Below, piece after piece: positions 1 through 5,887 of a stretch of 9,705 nt of DNA. A model generated the notes under the pieces. The model did not search any database. It saw only the letters and a program-made list of their open reading frames with translations, and had not been told where the DNA came from. Numbering within the stretch: position 1 is the stretch's first letter; the number at the start of each line of letters is the position of its first letter. This DNA is from an uncultured Asticcacaulis sp. (lineage in GTDB: Bacteria; Pseudomonadota; Alphaproteobacteria; Caulobacterales; Caulobacteraceae). The position numbers and the translations under genes are program-made. Location: NCBI GenBank assembly GCA_946480525.1, contig CAMLLA010000135.1, positions 1 to 9,705 on the forward strand, written 5' to 3'.

Positions 1-374
1 GTGCAGATCATTTGCAGCACTTCGGCACCTGCGCCGTCGCTGCCCGCCGTCAGACTGATGACCGTCAGGCAAAGACTCCACAAGCCGCCGGCTACGCCCT
101 GACGCAGAAGGCGCGCCATGACATTGGCTTCGGTGCGGGACAAGACGGCAAGGGTCTCGGCGCGGTTGCGCAGCACCATGAAGGCAGGCCAGATCGCGGT
201 GAACAGGACAATGTAGACGACCATCAGCCACGGCGACACGGTCGCCTTCGCCGCCCATATGAACAGAGGCAGGCCGACGCCGAAAAACCCCAGCATATAT
301 GGAAACATACGCGCCTGCGCACGCAGGCCGTAGTCGAGGAGAACCGTATCTGGCGGAATCTGGGACGCAGTCAT
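1..374 (-). CDS. Multi-pass membrane protein, N-terminal part (truncated by window edge)
   Basis: An open frame runs leftward from an ATG at 374-372 to the window edge without a stop, giving about 124 residues of an incomplete protein. The start MTASQIPPDTVLLDYGLRAQ is supported by an AAGGTG ribosome binding site 5-6 nt upstream. Residues about 24-42, 48-68 and 93-110 are hydrophobic and look like membrane helices, with a fourth possibly beginning at the edge. An Arg/Glu-rich connector (about 69-90) lies between helices 2 and 3. This layout resembles the membrane sensor modules at the N-terminus of GGDEF/EAL proteins or histidine kinases, but the diagnostic C-terminal part is outside the window, so that idea is inference only. 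The gene is divergent from DUF2336 gene A. The coding frame and start are fairly secure; the function is not known. Confidence 0.7.
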   Translation of the reverse strand, partial: MTASQIPPDTVLLDYGLRAQARMFPYMLGFFGVGLPLFIWAAKATVSPWLMVVYIVLFTAIWPAFMVLRNRAETLAVLSRTEANVMARLLRQGVAGGLWSLCLTVISLTAGSDGAGAEVLQMIC

Positions 375-402
375 GCCAGCACCTTATCAGACAGAGATTG
401 CC

Positions 403-433
403 GCCGGGTTTACCGGATCGTTTAAAACCCGGC
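403..433. repeat. Perfect 9-bp inverted repeat in divergent promoter region
   Basis: The arms are GCCGGGTTT (403-411) and AAACCCGGC (425-433), separated by 13 nt. The repeat sits 29 bp upstream of the start codon of the leftward membrane-protein gene. It could be an operator for a dimeric regulator or a hairpin in that gene's leader RNA. It has no T-run typical of a terminator in either direction. Confidence 0.5.
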
Positions 434-540
434 TCCGCCCAGCCAAGGGTCTGAACCGGAGTTCGGATAAAAGACGATCAATCAAGATGAGCGCATTTTG
501 CGGTGGGTATGCTCAGAAAATGCCCGGCGCGTATTTTTTG

Positions 541-573
541 CCGTGCACAATCACGGCTTGTGCCAGAACCGTG
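541..573 (+). repeat. Overlapping, mutually exclusive short hairpins
   Basis: Two inverted repeats overlap. CCGTG (541-545) can pair with CACGG (552-556), and GCACAA (545-550) can pair with TTGTGC (558-563). A second CCGTG at 569-573 could also pair with the same CACGG. The stems are short (5-6 bp) and exclude each other. They lie about 90-120 nt upstream of DUF2336 gene A and would be in its leader only if the transcript starts that far upstream. Chance is a real possibility. Confidence 0.3.
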
Positions 574-587
574 AAGAAGAGGTAAAG

Positions 588-647
588 GATTCGTTAGGCA
601 AAACGCGCGAAAATCGCCGTCCAGGAAAGGGTTCGCCCTAACGAATC
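588..647. promoter_or_regulatory. Perfect 11-bp inverted repeat with a GANTC site in each arm, upstream of DUF2336 gene A
   Basis: The arms are GATTCGTTAGG (588-598) and CCTAACGAATC (637-647), with a 38-bp spacer. Each arm begins or ends with a GANTC pentamer (588-592 and 643-647), the recognition site of the alphaproteobacterial cell-cycle methylase CcrM. The right arm ends 4 bp before the AAGGA ribosome binding site (652-656) of the gene at 664. The element could be a methylation-sensitive regulator site or an mRNA structure controlling access to the ribosome binding site. The repeat is directly visible; the role is inference. Confidence 0.55.
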
Positions 648-663
648 GCCCAAGGAACCGCCA

Positions 664-1860
664 ATGAATGTGTCATCTGCCCAGAGTTCCGCCACCCAGG
701 CTCGCAGCCCCCTGTCGCCGGCAGACATCGAACGTCTGGTGAAAAGCGAAAATGCCGATGACCGTGCCGTTGCCACGCACAAGATCTGTCGTGTCATGGA
801 GCGCGCGGAGCTCAGCGCGGGCGACCGGGCGGCAGCCCAGGAAATCATTCGCATGATGGCGCACGACGCCGCGGAGCTGGTTCGCCGGGCGCTGGCCGTG
901 ACGTTGCGGACGTCGGAACTGGTGCCGCATGACGTCGCCATGACGCTGGCTCAGGACGTGGCGAGCGTCGCTGTTCCCTTGCTGAGCCATTCGCCCTTGT
1001 TCACCGACAAGGACCTGAGCGACATCATTCGTACGGGCGGTGCCACGCGCCAGATCGCCATCGCCAAGCGCGACACCCTGTCTGAAACCGTCACGGCGGC
1101 CCTGGTCGACAATGCGGTCGAAGAAGCGGTGGTCATCGCCTGCGCCAACGACAATGCCCGTTTCTCGGAAAACAGCATGGGCAAGGTCGTCGATCGTTTC
1201 GGCGAATCCGAAGTGGTTCACAGCGTGCTGATCAATCGCGCCAGCTTGCCTGTGACGGTCAGCGAGCGGTTGGTCCACATGGTCAGCTCGGCCATGCGCG
1301 AACATCTGATTACCCGTCACCATATCAAGCCGGAAACGGCGATGGAGCTGGTCAACGCCGCCCAGGAGCGTGCGACGGTCGACATGGCCGATGCGTCCGG
1401 CGCCAGCCGCGACCCGGCCGAACTGGTCAAGCATCTGTCGGCCAATGGCCGTCTCACGCCGTCCCTGATGCTGCGGGCACTGGCGCGTGGCCACATGCCC
1501 TTCTTCGAACATGCCCTGTCCGAACTGTCGGGGGTTCCGCACGAACGCACGTGGCTGATGGTTCACGATGCGGGGTCGCTGGGCCTGCGCGCCATATATG
1601 ACCGCGCCGGTCTTCCGGGCCGGCTGTTCCAGACCTTTCGCATTGCCGTCGACACATGGCGGACCCTGCATGCCGAAGCCGGCCATCTCGACGCGATCCA
1701 TTTCCAGGAGCGGCTGATCGAGCGTTTCCTGACGCAGGTGCCGTTCGCACCTCGCGAAGACCTGATCTATCTGTATGAGCGGCTTGACCGGGACTCCAGC
1801 GGACGCAAGTGGACAACGAAGGCCGCCGAGCCGGAGGCGTCACTCGGCAAGGCTGCCTAG
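664..1860 (+). CDS. DUF2336 domain protein A (398 aa)
   Basis: The product is predicted cytoplasmic and mostly helical, with no signal peptide or membrane segment. Residues about 70-210 form successive helical units of the HEAT/leucine-rich-variant kind; the unit around ELVRRALAVTLRTSEL and the following VASVAVPLLSHSPLFTDKDL show the DUF2336 signature. A second helical region covers about 215-375, and the last 20 residues look disordered. DUF2336 (Pfam) has no established function and is found mainly in alphaproteobacteria. The start is set by AAGGA at 652-656, 7 nt before the ATG. Protein B (3380-4318) is a paralogue: residues 95-208 and 261-325 of A align by eye with 87-197 and 202-265 of B. 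The gene stands alone, ends at a palindromic repeat and terminator, and may be controlled by the inverted repeat just upstream. Family call is fairly firm, function unknown. Confidence 0.85.
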   Translation: MNVSSAQSSATQARSPLSPADIERLVKSENADDRAVATHKICRVMERAELSAGDRAAAQEIIRMMAHDAAELVRRALAVTLRTSELVPHDVAMTLAQDVASVAVPLLSHSPLFTDKDLSDIIRTGGATRQIAIAKRDTLSETVTAALVDNAVEEAVVIACANDNARFSENSMGKVVDRFGESEVVHSVLINRASLPVTVSERLVHMVSSAMREHLITRHHIKPETAMELVNAAQERATVDMADASGASRDPAELVKHLSANGRLTPSLMLRALARGHMPFFEHALSELSGVPHERTWLMVHDAGSLGLRAIYDRAGLPGRLFQTFRIAVDTWRTLHAEAGHLDAIHFQERLIERFLTQVPFAPREDLIYLYERLDRDSSGRKWTTKAAEPEASLGKAA

Positions 1861-1904
1861 AGCGACATGCCAAAACGTTTGTAGCGGTTTTCGCCATATC
1901 GCTC
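1860..1904. repeat. Imperfect palindromic intergenic repeat, alphaproteobacterial REP-like family
   Basis: Starting at the last base of the gene A stop codon, GAGCGA (1860-1865) pairs with TCGCTC (1899-1904), ATG (1867-1869) with CAT (1895-1897), and AAAAC (1872-1876) with GTTTT (1887-1891). The loop region contains GTAGCGGTTTTCG. From memory this resembles the abundant palindromic element of rhizobia, Brucella and relatives, whose core reads roughly AAAAGTGTGCAGCGGTTTTC and whose ends are GAGC/GCTC. Family membership is by recall, not by search. It is dispersed non-coding DNA and may fold in the 3' end of the gene A mRNA. Confidence 0.5.
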
Positions 1905-1924
1905 CAAGTGCAGCAACAGACATT

Positions 1925-1956
1925 AAAAAAGCCGCTGGTTTCCCGGCGGCTTTTTT
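1925..1956. terminator. Bidirectional Rho-independent terminator
   Basis: AAAAAAGCCGC (1925-1935) pairs perfectly with GCGGCTTTTTT (1946-1956). The stem can extend inward through a T-G wobble and two G-C pairs to a 4-nt TTTC loop. The GC stem is flanked by A6 on one side and T6 on the other, so it works in both directions. It lies between the convergent DUF2336 gene A (ends 1860) and the hpt gene (ends 1978) and fits the end of both transcripts. Confidence 0.93.
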
Positions 1957-1977
1957 ATCGTCGAATGTCTGGCGGGA

Positions 1978-2478
1978 TCAGCCGTTCTGGCCGATCGAAT
2001 CGAGGTGTTCCTTGACACGGGCTTCGAGGGTTTCGGCCAGAATCTTGCCCATCGGATGATTGTCCGCCTTGATCTGGTCGCGGACGATGGCGCGGATGGT
2101 ATCCAGGTGCGCATCGACCAGCTTGCGTGGCGCCAGCTTGCGCTTCTCATCCTCGTCCAGCATCTTGCAAAGCGAACCGGCGACGCGGGTGATGAAGGGG
2201 TAGCCATAGGTGGTGCCGAGGCCCTTCAGGTCATGAGCGCGATAGAACAGCTGTTCGCTGTGCGCGTCCGTATAGCCTTCGGTCTTGATCAGGTTCTGAA
2301 CGTCCTCCAGCTTGCGGATTTCGTCCATAAGCCAGTCGTCGAACTGCTCCGACAGGTCGGCCAGGGCAGCTTCGGCCTTGGCGATGGCATCGGCGTCGAT
2401 TCCGCCCAGACGGCCGCCAACCTTGGCGCGCAGGGTGTTTGGAACCTGGATGATCTGGGCTTTTTCCGGCATTGGCAT
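1978..2478 (-). CDS. Hpt (histidine phosphotransfer) domain protein, 166 aa
   Basis: This is a small soluble single-domain phosphorelay protein. The predicted phospho-acceptor is His82 in the Hpt signature RAHDLKGLGTTYGYP (residues 80-94). The surroundings fit a helical-bundle Hpt: a helix before it (about 41-66), the active-site helix (about 73-87), and helices after it (about 96-110 and 118-137). Such proteins shuttle phosphate between the receiver of a hybrid kinase and a response regulator. About 30 residues before and 25 after the core are extra. A second in-frame ATG lies two codons downstream. An AAGGG lies 10 nt before the first ATG, slightly far but acceptable. The gene is downstream of nadK with a 108-nt gap and ends at the shared terminator. 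Caulobacter ShpA, the Hpt between ShkA and TacA, is one candidate orthologue, but I cannot verify that. No partner kinase or regulator is in the window. Confidence 0.85.
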   Translation of the reverse strand: MPMPEKAQIIQVPNTLRAKVGGRLGGIDADAIAKAEAALADLSEQFDDWLMDEIRKLEDVQNLIKTEGYTDAHSEQLFYRAHDLKGLGTTYGYPFITRVAGSLCKMLDEDEKRKLAPRKLVDAHLDTIRAIVRDQIKADNHPMGKILAETLEARVKEHLDSIGQNG

Positions 2479-2586
2479 GGTACTGCGACCCTTGAACGCT
2501 TGTCTTGTCTTTGCGACCTTATCCGCGTCGGGTTTAAGAAGAGCTAATAGTTAGCGAAAAATTGCGCATTCCGATGGGCGGTCTAA

Positions 2587-3345
2587 TCAGGAAGCGAATT
2601 GTTCCGCCATAACGCGTTCATCATAGCCGTTGCCGGCATCGAACAGCAGGGTGGCCTTCAGGTTATCGGCCTCGGAAATGTCTACCGATACGACATTGCG
2701 GACTTCGAATGTATCGGCCGTGGCGCTGATCGGGCGCTTGTCGACCTCCAGCGCCTCGAAGCGAACCTGGGCCGTATGCGGCAGGATGGCGCCGCGCCAG
2801 CGCCTGGGGCGGAAGGCGCTGATCGGAGTAAGGGCCAGCGCCTTGGCGGTCAGTGGGATGATCGGTCCGTGGGCCGACAGGTTATAGGCGGTCGATCCGG
2901 CGGGCGTGGCGACCATGGCGCCGTCGCAGATCAGTTCGTCGAGCCGGACGGTGCCGTCGATGAAGATACGCAGCTTTGCCCCCTGATGGGTCTGGCGCAG
3001 GATCGACGCTTCGTTGAAGGCGAGGGACTGATGATCATGGCCGTCGCGGTCGCGGGCGGTCATGCTCAATGGGCTTATCAGGGTGCTTTCGCTCTTGAGG
3101 ATGCGTTCTATGAGAGCGTCTTCGGAAAAGTCGTTGAGCAGGAAGCCGACGCTGCCACGGTTCATACCGAAGATGGGAATCTGGTCGCGCAGGTACCGGT
3201 GGACGGTTTGCAGAAGAAAGCCGTCGCCACCCAGCGCAACCATGACATCGGGCTTGGCCGCCGAACCATAAAGGGCCTTGAGCCTGGCACACGCAGCCTG
3301 GGCTTCGGGACGTTCTGAGGCGGTAAAGTCGAGGCGCAATGACAT
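2587..3345 (-). CDS. nadK: NAD kinase (ATP-NAD kinase)
   Basis: The enzyme phosphorylates NAD at the 2'-hydroxyl of the adenosine ribose to make NADP, and is essential in most bacteria. Family motifs are all present: the phosphate-binding GGDG loop (residues 39-42, in VALGGDGFLL), NRGSVGFL (62-69), the NE pair (111-112) of the nucleotide site, and DG followed by TPAGSTAYN (141-155). The length of 252 residues fits the short alphaproteobacterial form. The start has no clear ribosome binding site; the stop of upstream DUF2336 gene B is only 34 nt away, so translation may depend partly on coupling or a shared transcript. The final residues MAEQFAS have no special feature. Confidence in the enzyme is high; regulation is inferred from spacing only. 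Confidence 0.95.
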   Translation of the reverse strand: MSLRLDFTASERPEAQAACARLKALYGSAAKPDVMVALGGDGFLLQTVHRYLRDQIPIFGMNRGSVGFLLNDFSEDALIERILKSESTLISPLSMTARDRDGHDHQSLAFNEASILRQTHQGAKLRIFIDGTVRLDELICDGAMVATPAGSTAYNLSAHGPIIPLTAKALALTPISAFRPRRWRGAILPHTAQVRFEALEVDKRPISATADTFEVRNVVSVDISEADNLKATLLFDAGNGYDERVMAEQFAS

Positions 3346-3379
3346 TAGCTGAGGTCTAGCGCAGGTTGCACGTCAAAGT

Positions 3380-4318
3380 CTAAGGAAAACAGCGGACAGG
3401 CGGGCTGGACGCCAGAAGTTTCCGTCGGGCTTCGACGGGGGAGAGTCCAAAAATCGACAGGATCAGCGGCTTATGCGCGGTGTTGCAATCGGCATCACCC
3501 GGATGCGCGGATTGCCAGTGCGGCAACAGATTGAGAAAGACGGCGCGATCAAAGCCCAGGGCGCAGCAAAGCAGGGCCAGTGGCGCGGCGGACGGCCCGC
3601 TAAGAATCCGCTGTAAGTGCGTGGCTTCGCAATCCATTCGGCGGGCGCTTTCCAGTATAAAGAGGCTGGAATGGCCGGCACGCAATATTCGCACAAGTTT
3701 CAGATTGTCGCCGCTAAGGCCGTAGCCGGCAATGGTGCGGCGGTTCGCGCGCGCCAGGGATGGGTGACGCAGGAGCGAAGCGCGCAGGGCCGGGCGGTCA
3801 TGGGAAAGCCGGGTCAGGACGGTCTGGTCGTCGGTGTCGAACACAAGCGCGTGGTTTTCCGCCAATGCCAGCCAGACAGAGTCTGAGTTCGACCGGATCA
3901 ATGCCTTGACGACCTGGCCGTTCAGGTCTGTGCGCCGCGCCACAAGGAGGTGATGCGGTTCGCCAGTGGCGGCGATCAGCGCCAGCAAGGCGGGGGTGTC
4001 GAGCGAAGACAGCGAACCGCCGATCAGGGGCGCCGCCAGATCGACGGGCATCCGGCACAGCTGGACGACAAGATCCTGAAGCGACTGGATCGCCGGCGCG
4101 GGTTCTGCTTGCCGTTCCAGCGGCCGCGCCTGGCAGTGAGCCAGCCAGATGTTACCGGAGGACGCACGGAAGTCACGGGGATGGACCGGAGGGCGGGCGA
4201 TCGTCAGCGGCGCCGGTGCGGCGCTTGATGACGCGGGATCGGCTACGGTGAGAGCGTGCGTACGCAAGGAGGTGTCTCTAACCCGGCAAACAGAATCAAT
4301 CTTAACGGAATCTGACAC
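3380..4318 (-). CDS. DUF2336-like protein B (paralogue of gene A, up to 312 aa)
   Basis: A soluble, helix-rich protein related to gene A. Residues 87-122 (LCRMPVDLAAPLIGGSLSSL onward) align with 95-130 of A, 122-171 with 130-178, and 202-265 with 261-325. B lacks about 50 residues between these blocks and has no counterpart to the A N-terminus; residues 1-80 are rich in Pro, Ala and Ser and look disordered. Function is unknown. The GTG start at 4318 is weakly supported: there is no ribosome binding site and no in-frame ATG before about residue 90, and a TTG at residue 18 is the only obvious early alternative. Two GANTC sites (4293 and 4308) lie within the first codons, which would suit a promoter if the true start is downstream. 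It is the first gene of a likely B-nadK-hpt transcript. The frame is convincing; the start and family boundary are less so. Confidence 0.75.
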   Translation of the reverse strand: MSDSVKIDSVCRVRDTSLRTHALTVADPASSSAAPAPLTIARPPVHPRDFRASSGNIWLAHCQARPLERQAEPAPAIQSLQDLVVQLCRMPVDLAAPLIGGSLSSLDTPALLALIAATGEPHHLLVARRTDLNGQVVKALIRSNSDSVWLALAENHALVFDTDDQTVLTRLSHDRPALRASLLRHPSLARANRRTIAGYGLSGDNLKLVRILRAGHSSLFILESARRMDCEATHLQRILSGPSAAPLALLCCALGFDRAVFLNLLPHWQSAHPGDADCNTAHKPLILSIFGLSPVEARRKLLASSPPVRCFP

Positions 4319-4401
4319 GGCATGGTGAACACTTGTTTAATGCCTCATGGCGCGAGTTGTATTTGCCAAACTTACAGTTTTTCAGATTTTTGACCGCTTT
4401 G

Positions 4402-4416
4402 TTAATCTTGTTTCAA
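4402..4416. promoter_or_regulatory. Possible CtrA-type site (TTAA-N7-TCAA)
   Basis: TTAA (4402-4405) and TCAA (4413-4416) are separated by 7 bp, one mismatch from the CtrA consensus TTAA-N7-TTAA known from Caulobacterales. The site lies in the 152-bp divergent region, 55 bp before the start at 4471. Two TTGACC hexamers (4390-4395 and 4417-4422) flank or abut it and could be -35 elements, but neither has a convincing -10 at normal spacing. In an AT-rich intergenic stretch this may be chance. Confidence 0.25.
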
Positions 4417-4470
4417 TTGACCCGTTTTAGTGTGGAAGATTGTTGTTAGTAGTCCCCTCAAGGGCGTTGC

Positions 4471-5853
4471 ATGTCCGATACTCAACCGGCTGTTCCCGCG
4501 GATATCGCCGCACTGGCCTCTGGCACTGATAAGTTGCCGTTGGTGCGCCAGGACGCGGTGGTCATCGTCGAGCGTCTGCGCGAAACGAAGGTCGATGTCA
4601 CCGGCCGGGCGTTTCTGCTGAAGCTCGATACCCTCATTGTGCGTCTGGGCGCCAAGTGGGACGCCAAGGCCGAGTTCGTTTTCCAGCACCTGAAGACGAC
4701 CTTCGAGCGCCAGTTCGAAGAGCCGAACTGGTGCATCAAGATCAATGACGATGCCTGGATGGCGTTGATGCCGTCAGTCGGCTCGCGAAAGGGCGCCCTG
4801 GCCGTGGCCGACATCTGGCGCGACCTGTGCGGCTTCTTCGTCGGCGACATGTCGTCGCTTGAAGTTCCGATCTACGAAGTGCACGTCGAAGACGTCGATT
4901 CCTTCCTGGTCAAGAAGATCGACCTGAACACCTGGTTTGGACCGGGCGAGATCGATCAGGGACCGATCCGGACGCGCAGCGGGCAGTTCAACAGTGATGC
5001 CGCAGCCGACACCGCGAATGGGGGCGGCGGGCAGGGCCAGGCGGCCAACCGCCCGGTGATTGTTGCGGCAACCGTAAGCTATGGCGGCCGCAATCTTAAG
5101 GTCGCGAGTGCGGTCGAGCCGTTGTTCGAGATGAAGAAGATGGTCATGATCGGCCATCGCCTCGAAGCCATGGTCATGGAAAACCTCGACAATACCCTGC
5201 TTGACCGCAAGGCGCTGGCCAATCTCGACTGGAACCTGCGCGAGCACGTCGACCTGACCAATATCGACCAGGGCCTGAAGCTCCTGAAGCTGAAGACGGC
5301 CGAACAGCGCAAGATGATGATTGTCGTTCCCGCGGCGTTTTCAACCTTCGCCTCGGCGCGGGCGCGGCAGAAGATTACGGCCGAAGTGTCGCGCACGGCT
5401 GCGGAACTGGGCCTGAAGGTTCTGTTCGAAGTGCGTGGCCTGGACGGCGTACCGCCGCATCGCGTGCTCGAAATCGTTTCGATGATCAAGCCGTTCTGCA
5501 TGACCGTCGTGGGCTCCGTCAGCCCCGACCGCAAGGTCATATCGACGCTCAACAAATGCGGCCTGTCCGGCGTTTGCATCGAATATGACGGCGTCAAGCG
5601 CGACGAGGACGCACTCAAGGACTATCTGGGCGCACTGAGCACGGCGGCGAAAGCTTCCGCCGGGGCCTGCATGGTTCAGGGGTTCGACAACTATCGGCAG
5701 ATGGCGATTGCCCGTTTGGCCGGCGTCACTCATGCCAGCATGAAGACAGCCGCGCTGATGTCGCCCAAGGCCGCCGTCCACGTCGCCAAGTCGGCGGCAG
5801 AGGCGCTGCGCGACGGCGGCATGTCGCTGAATGCCGCCCTGCCGGAATCGTAA
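4471..5853 (+). CDS. Degenerate GGDEF-EAL-like protein, probably catalytically inactive (460 aa)
   Basis: Start: ATG with AAGGG 6 nt upstream. No signal peptide or membrane segment, so cytoplasmic. Residues about 45-150 read like a GGDEF domain (helix, then WCIKINDDAWMALMPSV, where the active-site GGDEF of a cyclase would be IKINDDAW), with no GGDEF residues. A Gly/Gln/Asn-rich linker follows (about 160-195). Residues about 205-425 follow the EAL order: VEPLFEMKKMVMIGHRLEA matches the first EAL strand region, where E-x-L should occur but does not; RKMMIVVPAAFSTF matches the 'vNlsa' strand; LGLKVLFEVRGL and AGACMVQGFDNYRQMAIARL match later strands, the latter resembling 'EGVEt.eQ'. Metal and catalytic residues are missing. 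By analogy such proteins bind c-di-GMP or protein partners without turning it over. The assignment is by motif order only. It converges with the metallopeptidase gene with a 34-bp gap and no clear terminator. Confidence 0.7.
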   Translation: MSDTQPAVPADIAALASGTDKLPLVRQDAVVIVERLRETKVDVTGRAFLLKLDTLIVRLGAKWDAKAEFVFQHLKTTFERQFEEPNWCIKINDDAWMALMPSVGSRKGALAVADIWRDLCGFFVGDMSSLEVPIYEVHVEDVDSFLVKKIDLNTWFGPGEIDQGPIRTRSGQFNSDAAADTANGGGGQGQAANRPVIVAATVSYGGRNLKVASAVEPLFEMKKMVMIGHRLEAMVMENLDNTLLDRKALANLDWNLREHVDLTNIDQGLKLLKLKTAEQRKMMIVVPAAFSTFASARARQKITAEVSRTAAELGLKVLFEVRGLDGVPPHRVLEIVSMIKPFCMTVVGSVSPDRKVISTLNKCGLSGVCIEYDGVKRDEDALKDYLGALSTAAKASAGACMVQGFDNYRQMAIARLAGVTHASMKTAALMSPKAAVHVAKSAAEALRDGGMSLNAALPES

Positions 5854-5887
5854 AGTCGCATAGACCGCGCTTTGGTCCGGACGTGCT

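Noticed and set aside
673..1701. Long open frame (342 codons) on the minus strand inside DUF2336 gene A
   Set aside because: It is antisense to a well-supported gene, its product is rich in Arg, His, Gly and Gln as expected from a shadow of GC-rich coding DNA, and it matches no family I recognise.
2533..2555. TTAA-containing motif and GCTAA-TAG-TTAGC mini-palindrome between nadK and hpt, considered as a CtrA site or hpt promoter
   Set aside because: The half-sites are CTAA-type with 6-bp spacing instead of TTAA-N7-TTAA, the palindrome arms are only 5 bp, and I see no convincing -35/-10 pair.
2599..3318. Open frame on the plus strand opposite nadK
   Set aside because: nadK carries every family motif on the minus strand; the opposite frame is a composition artefact.
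4266..4276. Perfect Shine-Dalgarno-like AAGGAGGTG on the plus strand within DUF2336 gene B
   Set aside because: No start codon follows at usable distance on that strand and the region is coding on the other strand.
5854..5887. Possible terminator between the convergent genes ending at 5853 and 5888
   Set aside because: Only a 4-bp stem (GACC/GGTC) without a T-run is present, so I do not call a terminator.
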